A model generated the notes under the pieces. That model was not told the DNA's origin, searched no databases, and worked only from the letters and a program-made list of their open reading frames with translations. 64,000 nt of DNA from Istiophorus platypterus. Taxonomy: Eukaryota; Chordata; Actinopteri; Istiophoriformes; Istiophoridae. Below are positions 34,201-46,765 of this stretch, piece after piece. Location of the stretch: positions 296,501 to 360,500 of the forward strand of contig CM029129.1 in assembly GCA_016859345.1 (NCBI GenBank), in the 5' to 3' direction. Every line of letters begins with the position of its first letter. The stretch's first letter is position 1. A program made the position numbers and the translations under genes.

Positions 34201-36903
34201 GTACTGTCACATCTCAGGATTGGATGGATTCAAATGCACAATTCAAAGACAATGATAAGATTTTAAAACAATCCCACTAAATAGGATAGACAGGAGGCAA
34301 AGTCAGGGTGAGTGGCAACAAAAAAACCCCTGTGGCCCAAAAAGCTTTTTTCCTGTAGACAACCATTGGTCTATAAATAAGACATCTTTAAAACAGGACA
34401 CGTTCAACTGCAAACATTAATTTTTAGTCCATGGAGGTTCTTATATCAAACTTTCTCACAGCCTTGAAAAGCGATACATATATTTATGACATTATCCCAA
34501 TGTAGAGTCTATGGGCCCAACAAGAACACTTGGGCCGAGCTAGCAGGCGAATCTTGTTTTGGGAGCTATGGTTGTGGCCATGGTCCAGGGCATGATCATG
34601 TTAACTTGTAATCCTAATTAGTATGCAGAAAATCCCAATGGGAATTGCTGTACACATGATAGAGTTGTATTTCCATTTTCTCTGACAATAGTGAAATATT
34701 AAAGATTTCTTAAAAGGGAAAGAAAAGTGGTACCTAGTTAACCACTAACCATCTTTTGAATCTTTGGTTTAAAACAATATATTATTCATATTGATAATTG
34801 ATAATGAGTTGTGGCTTGATCTTTTTTTTATTTTGTTTTATTATCCAAACAAGCATTAGATTTCAATTGTAACACTAACCCCCTACTCTGATGTCTTATA
34901 TAGCAAGTCTGGTGTCAAGTTGGTAGTAGCTTGTCCATTTTTGGTCCTGAACTGTGAATGACAGAGGTAGGCTGGCCACGATCTTTACAAATTCCATGTG
35001 AAATACAAGAAACATTACAAAAAATTGCAGATGATGGAAAAATGAACAAGCTCCATTTTTCTTGGCAACTGATGTGAGAATTGTCCAGCCAGGTGAGCAG
35101 TTTTCATTCAAGTGACTCGACGCCATCTCCTCCTATGACGCTTTTATTTGGAAGGGAGCTTTTATTTTGAAAGGTTCTGACCATTAGTACTGGAAGTACA
35201 AAATTTGTTAGCAAAAAGAAAGAGTATACGTCCAGGAGGTTTGACAGTAGACTAAGTCATTTACACCATAATTGAGGTCAGTCAATCCTTATTGAGTTGT
35301 ATTACTTTGTTTTTACTTTCAAACATATACCAGACGTTACCCGTCATAGTATGAGGTCCTGTCGTAAGTTGTGAAATTTGACCTCTTTTTGGCTACCGTC
35401 AGCAACCTGTTGCTAGCCAAGTGACGTTAGTTTACTTTGCGGCTATATTAGGTAGCAGCCTGTCCCTCTTCGCATGTAATCAATGCTACTGCGTAGCTTT
35501 GAAACGCTGGCAGGGACTGTACACACATATCGATATCAGCAATGTCAACTAATTTAGGGGGTAATTTGTAAATTTGCGATAATAACCTGCTTCTTGAGTA
35601 GAAAGGATCGTGGAGAAGCCGATCTGTAATATTTGCCAAAAAAAGATGTCAGGGCGACGCTTCAGTGTATTAACTGCTGTGATTGCATGACCGTAGAATG
35701 GTAGATTACAAGATAATTCCCCGTCATGGTTAGGAAAAGGAACCTAGAGACAAAATGAGAATAGAAATTTGACCCGATAAACTTAGTACGCCATAGCTGG
35801 GATTTGCATTGCAGTCGGCTCCGGAAATGAGCAGTGAGGCCAGTGAGTCCAGGGCTAAGAGTCATTCTAATCCCCGAATAGTGAAATTTAACTGTTTTGT
35901 AACAGGAAGAAAATGCTAGATTTCCATGTTTTTTTCAGAATTATAATGCCTCTCATGACCACAAAATGTGTAAGCTATCAAATATAGATATGTCTTAAGT
36001 AGATATTATACAGAATATAATACATTATTTTATAGAATGGTTTGTATTGTTTTTCTCAGGAGAAGAGGGAGAAAGTGATTCATTGTAAATTATGAAACAT
36101 ATGATATACTTAATTTTTTCAACACATAAATAAAAATAATATCAGCACAGAGCCTTAAACCTGTCCCTTGTTGTTGTCTTCTCATCATGCAATGATATGT
36201 AGGAATCTAACATCAAGGCTAAAGTTTTCCCAAGGGAGTTCTGCAACTTGAGAACAAATACATGTATATGAGTGTATGAGAATATGTCAAAGTGCATTTT
36301 ACCGGACTGTGTGGAACATGTACAATCCATTAATTTATAAAAGAAAGAGTAACCTTCCCTATGCAAATTACCACTCTTTAAGATTAGTATAAGAGCTTTG
36401 ACCTTTTATTAGGATTTTTTTATTCACCAAAGTCATCTTATGGTAGTGCACAATAATGTTTTGAAATTTCTTGGACCATACCAGGGTGAAATTTCTATAA
36501 GAAGCAAAGTGCACAAGTAGCTGCCTGTAGGTTTATAACCAAATTTGCGCACAAAATTATGGCTCATCCTTCTCTTCCCTTGTCCCATCAACCATGTAAA
36601 TGTGTGTTCAACCGTGTTAACAACCAGCCTAATCTCATAACCACTGTCCTGTTTATTTCTTTGCATGAAACAGGATTTCTCTATTAAAATTTGAAGTTAC
36701 TTGTGAAAGTGTATTCGAAATCTTTTTGCATCTCAGTGTTCCTCCATCAGTTTTTTGAATCACATGTAAAAACAAGATTAAAACACAAATGTGGGAAATG
36801 CTTTATAATGTAAGTGAAAGATACTGAAAATTTCTTACTAAGTAGATATTTTATTTTGTATGAGTGTTTTCAAATGACAATGGAATTCACTTTGTACCAA
36901 CAG
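34201..36903. other. Unassigned DNA upstream of mff, candidate promoter
   Basis: The stretch 35090-35880 has more CpG than its surroundings and lies about 1 kb before the first mff coding exon. That exon begins at a splice acceptor, so a non-coding 5' exon must exist upstream. I could not pick a convincing donor. A minus-strand ATG at 35126 in good context (GAGATGGCG) opens a 76-codon frame, possibly a divergent transcript. Confidence 0.3.
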
Positions 36904-37095
36904 AGATGTCCCAGCTCCTTAGTTGTGATCAGGCCTTCACGGAGATCATCAACAAAAACATGGTTGTTCCAGAGCACCTGAGCATCAGCCCAAGGCAGCA
37001 GTGGTGGGGGGAGGAAGGAGAGGATGCTCTAAGGTGTCCAGAGGAGCCCCAACTTGCTTACACCATGCAGGTCCCTGAAAGGCTGACATACACAG
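36904..37095 (+). CDS. mff: mff first coding exon
   Basis: The acceptor CAACAG is at 36898-36903 and the ATG at 36906-36908. The exon encodes MSQLLSCDQAFTEIINKNMV and both VPE repeats. The donor GTAGGG is at 37096. It ends in phase 1. Confidence 0.9.
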
Positions 37096-40000
37096 GTAGG
37101 GTCTCAAATGCTCCCCTGTTTTGAAACTACTTTACAAAGACTGAGTAATATATGATCAGGGTAGAATTTTCTAAGGTTTTAAAAGTTCTTCATCCAAGTT
37201 TGCAAAAGTTCAGAATATGTTGTTTAACAGTTAAAAAGCTCCATGATTATGCACTAATAGTTGTATGCAAAAGTTTGCGCAACCCTGGACAAATGACACA
37301 TTTAGCTGGTCTTTGAAGTGAAAAGTAGTAAATATTACCCTTGCTGCAAACAGATGTTAAAAATTAGCTTTTCCTCAAATTTTAATTCTCTGTTACTTTC
37401 AAGGACTTTCTAAGTGGTGATTACCAATACCCTTGCACACTTTAAAGTCGAAGTTACAGATGCATAGGTTTAAAAAAAATCCTTAACAGAGAACCAAACT
37501 TTGGTTCTTTTCAAGTAATGGGCAGTGTGTGGGATTTTTGCCCTTTGTTTCCAATTTCATAACATAAAGAACAAACAGAAAAACCAACTAATTAATATCT
37601 TGCATATCTGTGCCACCAATTAGCAAATACATTTTAAGCTTTGGGGGGGGGGGTCACATGAATAAATAACTGATAAATAACTGCTGTTCTTTGTTTACAC
37701 TCTTTTTGAGAAAATTTTTCAAATTTATGACAGCCCATATTTTTAAGAAATAAACTAGCATATTTAAAAAAAATATTCTAGTAGCGTGTTCTTAGTTTAG
37801 AGAGACACCATAACACCAACTTTTGACAGAAAGCCCCCTGGCACACGACTTTGTGTTTTGCTTATAGTGTTGTGTTTAGCTGCAGAAGACATCTGTTTTT
37901 TGCGATAATGTTCTAAAAAGCCACTATATAGCAACACCAAACAGACAGATGGAGTTTGAGACCTGAACATAGTTGACCATTTAGCAGCTAAAGAGCCAGA
38001 TATTTCCCTCTGGATTTCATCTCAGAAGAGACCAAAAACAGAGCTAAAGAAAGTGAATGCGGGACCTTTATTTTGGTGTATACAAACCTGACTTCAAATG
38101 AAAGGTCATGTTGTGCCGCAGCAGCTAGGTAAATAAGCGACTGATTACTAATAAGTTTGACTTATTGACTTAAAGGGTGATGATGTGTCAATTTTGTATG
38201 CAGAATGTCTTACTGCTGCCCTCAAGTGGCCAAAAAAAAATCAATGGTTTCAGATTTAAGATATTTGAGACCCGGAAATGCATTGAAAGGCTGCAAACAG
38301 TTGTTCAGGGTGTTTTTACCACAATTAAAAGGCAGGTTTCAAGTAGTTGATAAATATATAGTGTTTGTTAAATTGTTGTCTCTGCCAAACAATGATAGGC
38401 TTGGTTTCCTAATTCTGATGTAAAATCAATCCCATGTATTGAACTGAAACCTAAAAATATGTGATCTCAGCTTGAAAATCTAAACTTGCCTTCACTGGCA
38501 AACTTTTGTTTTACTGTGTCACCCACAGAAGTCCCTGATATGAGCCCCAGACCTCTTTTCAGCCCATCCAGATTGACAGTCTGCAGCCCCCAGGATCTAG
38601 AACCATGCTGGGAGAGCCCATATCGAGAGGTGTTTTATAGAGAAGCACCGCAGGTAGCTAGTCATTAAAGGTCTTCCGTAATGATTCCAGGTGAAGTAGT
38701 TTCCACAATGAGAGACGAAAAAGCGAAATGGGGCTCCTTCATTTGACAGAGTTAATTGCTAGAGTGAAAATGGTAACTAGCGGCATTTATATAGCACTTT
38801 GGGTCAAAGTGTCTTTCATTCAACCCATTCACACATCCACAAACGCTCACACAGTGACAGTAGTGAGCTACCACGTGAGGTGCTAGGAGCCACAGAGATA
38901 TTGTCTAATATGATTGAAATTAAAACTAAGTAGCTCTTGAACAAGCTCAAGAACAAAAAACTACCAAAAAAATAGAAGCAATGGAGCTCTTGTGAGAAAA
39001 CTTGCTTTTTTTGAAACGATGCCCAATGGTGATCGTTAATATTCCTGAATTGTGCAGAATCTCCTCAAAAAACTTTGTATGAAATATCTTTTGTAAGATT
39101 AGACTCCTAGGCTGTACCTTCCACTTTTATGTGTAGTAATATACAACAAGCCTTGCCTCCCAGTGATCTACAGTATGTTGCAGATAGTAATAGAAATATT
39201 CCAGTGTGGTCATACTAAGATTAGAATGTCTAGAAAGCCTTGTGAGATGTCACTGTAAGGTTAAATTTATGAATTTCTTTGGGGATTATATCTGCAATAC
39301 TGCTGAAGAAAGGAGGATTTCCATACAACCTTGGAGGAGTGTCTACCCAAGATGCTCAATTCAGTGTAAAATTTTGGAGCAGTTCATTTGGGTTATATTA
39401 GTCCAATGTAAGGAACATCACACCCTCTAGAGGCCAAATTTGGTGGTAATGGCAAGTAACCCTGTGATGCGCTGGCACAAACTGCTGTGTGTTGATCCTC
39501 ATTTAGGTGTGGTATGATTCTCTGTTTGTCTTCTCCACCACACACACACCCACACACACACACCTAAAAATGAGATAGAAGAAAGTACATTCTGTCACTA
39601 ATATAGTTAAAAGCTTCCAAAGCAAAGGCAGGATATGAGAGAAATCTCACATGCTAATTTATGCGACCAGGTCACTACAGTGCAAATGAACATGTTCTTC
39701 AGTTACCTGTATGAACTTTTTTTTCTATTATTTTGTTTTATTTTTCAGTAGTCTATTGCTTATAGTTTTCCGTCACACATACTGCTTTCATTTTGAATTA
39801 TACCTTCTGCTGAATAATATAAAAAACACATGCTGCATATCATGTTAAAATGTATTGTATTTATACACACCAAAATGGGACTTGTTTTATAAGCCACTGA
39901 TAAAATAAGATACAACAACATTGCAATGGATAGGTTTCCTTACTTGAAGCTTTCAGATTTCAGTCAGCAGTTGGAAGAAAATATTTCTTTGATAATGTTT

Positions 40001-40960
40001 TTTCTGTGATGAGGTTCATGATATGTGTTACTAAATTGGCTGGTAGAGAGACAATCTATGTAGGCCTTTATTTTTAATTAGCTCCACCTATTTGGCCTTG
40101 GATCACTAGCTGTGCTATGAGTCTTTCTGCTGTACCATGCCACTATCTGACACATCTTTGAAACTGCACACCCTAGTTTTTATAGTCTGTTGTTGTTAAT
40201 ACAAATTAGAAAGAGCAGGCAATGCTTCTGTTAAAACCCTAAAGATATATCACAGCTTCAAAGAAATTTGCCTGCCTACCTGCCTGATATATATCTCTTT
40301 CTGTATGACAGAGTCCCATAAGGAGATCTTACAGTGACCAAAGCTTTGGCAGGACGCCACCTGGCACACCGACCCAGCTGAAACAGGCTCTGGCACTGCC
40401 CAGACACACATCAAGCTCGTAAGATTACCCATTCAGTTTGTATCAGTTGTCGATCATAGTATCAGGGATATTTGATGTATTTGACAGTAATATTGTCATT
40501 GTTGTTTACATGCACCATCCAGTAGAACAATAAAAGAAAAGAACCCAATACATACTCAAATGCAAAGATGACAGCCAAAAATGAAACCAAACTTTATATT
40601 GCTGGGCTGGTGAGCAGTGCAGCAGACATAAAAACAGAGGGTTGAAAATATTTTGTATGTACCTATTGGCACTCCGTATAACATTTAGTACCACAATTGA
40701 CTAGGCCAATGTTAATCTGGTTTCAAGTTCATTTCTGTTTGTTTTTAAAACCCCTGTCCTTTTTACTTTTAGGGAATTATTTTTTTCTTGCTGTTTATGT
40801 TATGCTCAGGTGAAGTAAATGAGCACTGTTTATTTAACTGAAATTCTAAAACAAAAGCTATGTGAGAAAAAAATGCTTTCCTCAGGTCTCAGTGTGAGTG
40901 TGTGCATGTTTGTGTTTGTGTCTGTGCGTGTGCGTGCACGCGTGTGTATATGTGTGTGTC

Positions 40961-41044
<84 letters not shown>

Positions 41045-44000
41045 GGTAGGAATGTAGTAGAGTGAGTTCATTGGCCCAGAGCTGTGGAGGCACTCTGTCT
41101 CCTCCTGCAGTTGTCTGTGCTATCTGTTATCTGCAGGGAGAGCCAGAGTGCTGCTCTACCTTTTCAGGATCTCCATGTGAAGCCAGTCAGGCTGTTACAG
41201 TCATGTGAGTCTCACTAGGGCTATATATGGCATCTGTGGCTTAGAAACTACTGTTAGTTGGGGGGGGGGGGATCCTGTATGCGTATATGTGTCCTCTTCA
41301 GTTGAACCATTAGATATAAACTGTAAAACAGATTTTACGTCAGTTTTTAAGCACAATTCAACCTTTGCATCATGGCTATAAATATCAAAAAGTTGGGGCA
41401 CTTGGAAGAGACGGAATGTCCAAGATTGAGCAGCAGCAGCTTAAATATAATGACTTTTGATCAAGCTATAGACACGCTGGGTCCCACACTCGCCATAATG
41501 CGTAATGCATCTCAGTAGCGTCCTTTAATAGCCTCCTTAATCATAAACTCTCACATCTTGCAAACTCAGTGTCCCTCAAGCCACTCAAGCTAAATCTGAG
41601 ATGATGTTGATGACATTCAGTTGTTATTTTGACAGAGCTCCTCAAGAGCCTCCAAAGATTTTCATGGGTTAGAAAAGTATTCCTCATGAGTAGACTTATA
41701 TTCATGTAAAAAGTCAGTGGAGTGCTATTTTAACATAGTACAGTTCTGTATAGCTGTTTAGGGAATGACTAACTGTCCAGTCTAGTAAGAACAGAAGGAG
41801 CTAGTTGGAACAAGAAAAAACACCTTATTCAGTTGCTAGTCAGCTATATGACGTTTTCCCTGATATAAAAATGTTCAAATGATACCCAGTCCTAACTAAA
41901 AGCAGAAATCTGTCGTAAAAGTCAATTTTTTAAAGACATTAAAATAGGGACTCAAAAATAAGTTTAATGTGTGCTCTGGTTCAGATCTTGGGTTGTGTGT
42001 TGGATGATTCTGCAATTAGCTTAAATTTCACAAATTTCTCTGAAATCATAGGCTGCTACAGCAGCTGATGGCCAATAAAACAGTTCTTTGTCCTGTAGCC
42101 ATTTGCGTATCCCTCGATAATAGTAATTTTTGCACCATCTCTTCCTATCCCTCACCTCCAACCCTCCACTCTATTCTTCTCTCCTCCCTTCTTCTTACTT
42201 CCTTCTTTCTCTTTTCTTCCTCTTTTTCTTACTGCCCCTCCCTCCAGCCATCTGGTCCCTGTTGTCCTTTTCCTGCATTGCTCACTTATTCTTTCTCTTG
42301 TCCTTAATGTCAACCTCTGTTGATATTTTTCTTCACCGCCCTTCCTCTGGCCTCCCTTCACTTCTCTTGGCTGTATTAGAGGTTCAGGCAGTCTTGTCTG
42401 CTTCCCTTGCTGCCCAGACCACCACCCCTCAGACCCAGGCTGAGCCTTTCCCTGCCATCGCCCTCAGCTGCCTCTCTCCACATTCCATGCTGCTGGTGGC
42501 CAGGCAGTTGGGCGTCCAGGCTTCACAGTGCCTCCTGCAGACAGTCAGCCAGAAATACAGGTCTGATTCATATTTTAAAGCATCCAAGGGGCCCCTCACT
42601 CTGTCCCAAAATATGCAAGAATTCACCTTTAAATGAGAAACTTGAAAATGAAACTCTGATTTTGTTGTTGGATAACTGCATTTTGAGTCCAAAACACTTC
42701 ACAAATACTTGTCCTTATCTGGCAATGATCTATGTGTGGAAACTATAGCTTGCTTGGAAAGTAGTTGGACCCATTGCCTGGCTAAAAAAGTAATGATAGT
42801 ATGCTGTTTAGAAGGTCGTAAGAGAAATGTGGAAGTTGTTTAGCCCTTTTAGAGTTCAGACATCCTATTTCCATTTGAAACGTGTGCCCTACCCATCTTA
42901 ATTGTATAACGGAAAGTTTACTTTAGGGTGAACTTTGTTTTGGTTTATATTTGTTAACTAATTAAAAAGTATTAACATTACTCTTTGTTCCTTCCCCTAT
43001 CCTAGCCAAACCCAGATTATTATGGTTTCTTCTCTTATTGATTTATTGAGAGGTACATCGTCTAACAGTTCCAGGTATTTCGAATGTTTTCAGGCTGGGA
43101 ACCCTAATATAGAAAGTGTATAAACACCTTATGACTGTATGTACCAGTGTAAGATCAGCCAGACACACAGGTGCAGATGGTTAAACCTTTGGAGTAAAAC
43201 ATGAAGAACACCACTTTATAATGTTCTCGGTAAGGATGGCTTATAATTACACTCACTTCTTCCTAGAGAAACAACAAAAATGACACAATTTAAGTTTGCT
43301 TTGATACTAAGTGAGTGCTCCCTTCCTGCCTGTATCATTTTTTATTTTTTTAATTTATTTTTTTAGGTTGAACATGTGTTGTCTTCCATGGCTCATTGGC
43401 CACTCATCAGTTCTTTCATTCATTTTGAGCTAAGATGATCTTTTTGCCTTGGCTCTAATCATGCATCACACAGGAACTTTTAGGCTCATGCTCTCATTCA
43501 TGCTTTGCTTTGGCTAACATCATTCACTTCTGGCCAACTAAAACCCTTTCTCCTTTGGAAATTTTCCAAGGATCCACTGACATAGATTTTGCCTCTAATA
43601 TCTCTTGTATTGGTGAGAGATTTGCTGCAGATGAATTACTTTTTTAAAAAAAAGTATTTCATCTTTAAACCATCTTTTCTGCAGCAGAGGAACTAACCAG
43701 CTTTGCTTTTACATGTAATGTAGTAATTGGATGGTAAATGGTCTGTACTTATTATAGTACTTTTCTAGTCCTTTCAACCACCCAAGGCGCTTTTACACAT
43801 TCACATTCAGAGGCAACCATTCACATAGCTTTTTTTTTATACACCAATGATAAATGGGGGCAGTTTGGGGTTCCGTTTCTTGCTGAAGACATGCGGACTG
43901 GAACCGCTGTGCTTCCGGCAGTGGATGACCGCTCTACCACCTGAGCCGTAGCCGTGCCTTGTATGTCACAGAGTGGTGTCAGCAGATGGTTGTAAGGATG

Positions 44001-45215
44001 ATTTCTGTGATGCTGTGTTCTATTTTTCACCAATATCTGCTTCCAGTGCTCATGCATTTTACTCTCTTCAAGTGGCCTTTAATTGTTGCTCTGATCATGT
44101 GCCGCCTTATCCGTTTTGCTGTCACCTAATATCACCCCTCTCTAGTTGCTAAAGTCCTTGCATTATCCCTGTTATGTTGTTGGAGTTCCACAGGAACACT
44201 GCATTTTCTCTCTCTGTCTTGTTGGAGTAAAGATTTAGCAACCAAGAGAAGCTACCACCAGTGAGAATCATACCTGAAGTCCCTGCTACAGCACATGTGG
44301 AGCATAGCGCAAGAAGGTGACTAAAAGGAAAATTTGTCTGTGTCCAAACTACACTCATATTTGTGCCATAATGTACCCATCCAATCGTTGGAGCAACCAC
44401 TGCAAATAACAAATGGACTGTACTTATCTAGCCCTTTTCTAGGCCTATCAACCACTCAAAGTGCTTTACACTACTGCCGTATTCACCCAATCGCACAAAT
44501 TCATACATCATTTTCTATACATACACACAAACACACTAACATTGAGAGCAATTGGGGGGGGGTTCAGTATTTTGTCCAAAACAAGTAGTTGAAACTTTGA
44601 CCTGTGCATCCACTTGTGACATCATGACCAATTCAAGCCAAGCAACAACCTGGTAGCTAGCAAGGATGAGTGATTTTAAGCCAGTGTTGGTAGTTCCGAA
44701 TGGATGTTAAGGCCGTATTCAGACTAGCATTAGCACTGTGTTAAAAAAAAAAAAAAAAAAAAAAAAGATCCCTCAGTTCAGTGAGACCAGCGCAAAGAGT
44801 TCTGGCATAAACTTCAAGATGGTCGGGCCAATAAGATGAACCTGCAGTGCAGTGTAATTTGATCAGACAACACACTGTGTTGCACAGTCATAATGTTTAT
44901 GCAAAAATACCTGGTACATTCCTGGAGAATTTGGGGAGAAATAAAATGATTGTCACTTTGATCATTTTCAAGAATTTTCAAGAAACTCCATCTCATTGTA
45001 TAATTAACTCCTCTGCAGCATTTTGATGTTTGATAAACTTTCAAAATCATGCATGTTTTACTCAAACTGGGTTCCCTGGTTTGTATTTCATTGTTTCTCT
45101 ATACTTGAAACAGAATCCCCAACCACTGTAGCCCTTTGTATTATTTTTAAGATTGTTGTTCTTGTAACTGTGTTTGTGTCTGTGTTTGTGATTTTCTTTC
45201 GTTAGGTTAAATTGA

Positions 45216-45252
<37 letters not shown>

Positions 45253-46765
45253 AAGTCACTAATATACCTCAGGCCTCATTTATTAAAGCATGCATAGAAA
45301 AAGTTGTAAATATGTGTGAAGGAAACTGTCAGTGCTAACAAGAAAATTAAAATATATCGAACTTAGACACGCACAATTTCATGAAATGAACATTGACAAA
45401 TCTCACCTATTATAGGGTCATCTGCTTGTGCAAGGATGAGGGCACTTCACTTCAAAAGTCCTAGTAGACTTTCGAAGTCTATTTCTAGCTATTGTAGAAA
45501 TAGAGATAAAAGAATGAAAAACATCATTGACCAAGAGGCTAAATACAGTAGAGTTAAAAATAAATAAATTATGTTCTGGTAGTGTTCTGGTAATAGTTGG
45601 CATAACATCCTTAATTTAAATTGATAGATATTTTACCTGTCAATTCAAAATTAATGGTATCAACAGTTCATTAATAATCTGAATTGGTTATAACTGAATG
45701 TCATCATCACATCCTCTGGAGCAAGGCTTGAGAAACGATGAAATAGAGGCATTAATAGCATAATTCATTCTGAAAGAAATCACCTTGTCATTCAAATAAA
45801 AACTGAATTGTACCTCTTCAAATGATAGTTTACAATCTATCCAAGTAAAACTCAAAAGAGTTTTTAATCTTTTTGCTCCAGTGGGGAGTGTTTCTATATT
45901 GAGCTATGGAAGAGTGAGAATGACATAAAAAAAGGGATTTTTGTACTAAAAACACTAACTATTGAAGATATACATTTAAAATATGACTGCTTTTTCAGTA
46001 AGTCCTTTTTCTTTTTTTTAGCTGAATGCATAATTGTGTAAAAAGGAGGACTGGGTAGTTTGTCTTCCAATCATTTATTTTGAAATTGTTTAAAGGGAGA
46101 ATCCCTGTGACCAGAATGGACAGGAGGAACAATTACAGCAAACCCTCTCAAGCAGCAAAATCCCTTTCAATTTGCATATGGGCATGTGAGTGTATTTCCA
46201 ATTTCAGAAAGACTTTAGTAAATGCAAGCTGCTGAAGTTTGTTGTCACTGTAAAAACTAATACCTGTAACTATTCTGGGGCATTTCACTCCTTTACAGTG
46301 GGATTGCTTGAAGTGTTTAGGTGAAGTCCTTGAAGTGTACTTCAATATCCAATCTTGTATAATGGTACTGAGGTAATTTCAAAACTTTGGCTGGGTTCAG
46401 TAAGGTTCTCTATTTGTGTTTTTTTTTCTCCAAATGTCTGTCCCTATTTTCTTGACTGTGTTTAGGACAATGGAGAATTGGAGCCCAGAAGAAGAGGGAG
46501 GAGCTCCAGTTGAGTTCCTCATTCTCAGGAGACAGGTAGGCAGGGAAAAGCCCATTTGGCCCATGTCTTGTTTGTTCAGTGTCACTTTTGCCATCTCCTT
46601 TTCCCAGGCTATGTCTCTGTCTAACTGTTGTAGGTGATGAAAATGAGTCGCCGTCTTGCGGTACTTGAGAGGCACAAGGCTGAAAGGAGGAATACTGGAG
46701 TTATCCTGTTCTCTCTGCTTTTCTCTGCCTGCCTGCTCAATGCCTGGCTGTGGATCCGCAGATAA
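36904..46765 (+). CDS. mff: Mitochondrial fission factor, whole coding region
   Basis: MFF is a tail-anchored outer-membrane protein of mitochondria and peroxisomes that recruits the dynamin-like GTPase DRP1 for fission. Five coding exons (36906-37095, 38529-38653, 40312-40418, 46466-46535, 46634-46765) have consensus AG/GT borders. Their lengths of 190+125+107+70+132 make 624 bases, an exact 207-residue frame plus stop. Features in order: two DRP1-binding-type repeats, MVVPEHL (about residue 19) and MQVPERL (about 54); a serine motif RSYSDQSFGR (about 110) where mammals have the AMPK-regulated RERSMSE; a short basic coiled coil LRRQVMKMSRRLAVLE; and a C-terminal membrane anchor ending LLNAWLWIRR, like the family's LLNSWLWFRR. 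It resembles the short isoforms. Paralogue (mffa or mffb) is unresolved. The ATG is the first in the exon, just after the acceptor. Confidence 0.9.
38529..38653 (+). CDS. mff: mff second coding exon
   Basis: The acceptor ACCCACAG ends at 38528. The exon encodes EVPDMSPRPLFSPSRLTVCS and ends EAPQ, with the donor GTAGCT at 38654. Phase 1 in, phase 0 out. The sequence is proline- and serine-rich, as in this part of MFF. Confidence 0.87.
38780..38900. repeat. Short 'sequential-tail' repeat scrap in an mff intron
   Basis: GCATTTATATAGCACTTTGG then CCCATTCACACATCC is a fragment of the common teleost short repeat that also occurs at 43733, 44408 and 55795. Confidence 0.6.
40312..40418 (+). CDS. mff: mff third coding exon
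   Basis: The acceptor ATGACAG ends at 40311. The exon encodes SPIRRSYSDQSFGRTPPGTP and ends PRHTSS (phase 2), with the donor GTAAGA at 40419. A TAA follows in frame, so this donor must be used. It joins 46466 in frame. It does not join 42380 in frame. Confidence 0.87.
40905..41042. repeat. Compound (TG)n/(TGCG)n microsatellite
   Basis: An interrupted TG run leads into about 12 TGCG units (about 40960-41009) and then about 16 TG units, inside an mff intron. Long frames across it are dipeptide or tetrapeptide runs and are not genes. Confidence 0.97.
42380..42560 (+). CDS. Possible alternative mff exon (uncertain)
   Basis: After a long pyrimidine tract and TATTAG comes an open stretch ending QLGVQASQCLLQTVSQKYR, with a donor at 42561 whose phase fits the exon at 46466. 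Its acceptor phase does not fit the exon at 40312. Used there it would shift the frame or need another exon. A 68-base candidate at 41137-41204 has the right length class but would create TAG at the junction. It may be a cassette of an unseen isoform, a poison exon or chance. Confidence 0.3.
43733..43960. repeat. Short interspersed teleost repeat, copy 1
   Basis: GGTAAATGGTCTGTACTTAT, TTCTAGTCCTTTCAACCACC and GCTCTACCACCTGAGCC mark the start, middle and end of a SINE-like repeat that is very common in fish. It sits in the last large mff intron. Confidence 0.75.
44408..44600. repeat. Short interspersed teleost repeat, copy 2
   Basis: AAATGGACTGTACTTATCTA and CCACTCAAAGTGCTTTACAC match copy 1. 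It is truncated at its 3' end. A run of about 22 A follows at 44743-44766. Confidence 0.75.
45219..45254. repeat. (AAAT)n microsatellite
   Basis: About eight AAAT units within the mff intron. Confidence 0.95.
46466..46535 (+). CDS. mff: mff fourth coding exon
   Basis: The acceptor TGTTTAG ends at 46465. The exon encodes TMENWSPEEEGGAPVEFLIL then RRQ, with the donor GTAGGC at 46536. Phase 2 in, phase 0 out. The acidic stretch followed by LRRQ matches the start of the MFF coiled coil (AASLRRQ in mammals). Confidence 0.92.
46634..46765 (+). CDS. mff: mff last coding exon
   Basis: The acceptor GTTGTAG ends at 46633. The exon encodes VMKMSRRLAVLERHKAERR, then a hydrophobic anchor from VILFSLLFSACLL to NAWLWIRR and a TAA at 46763-46765. 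Only two positively charged residues follow the anchor, as expected for a mitochondrial tail-anchored protein. Confidence 0.95.
   Translation: MMKMSRRLAVLERHKAERRNTGVILFSLLFSACLLNAWLWIRR

Noticed and set aside
34896..35126. 76-residue minus-strand frame with good start context
   Set aside because: No family recognised and no splice or poly(A) support. Kept only as a note beside the mff upstream region.
40819..41093. Frames of 76 and 87 residues over the TG/TGCG repeat
   Set aside because: They are translations of the microsatellite only.
42130..42379. N-terminal half of the 168-residue frame before 42380
   Set aside because: It is a pyrimidine-rich tract (serine/leucine/proline runs) that looks like the branch and acceptor region, not coding sequence.
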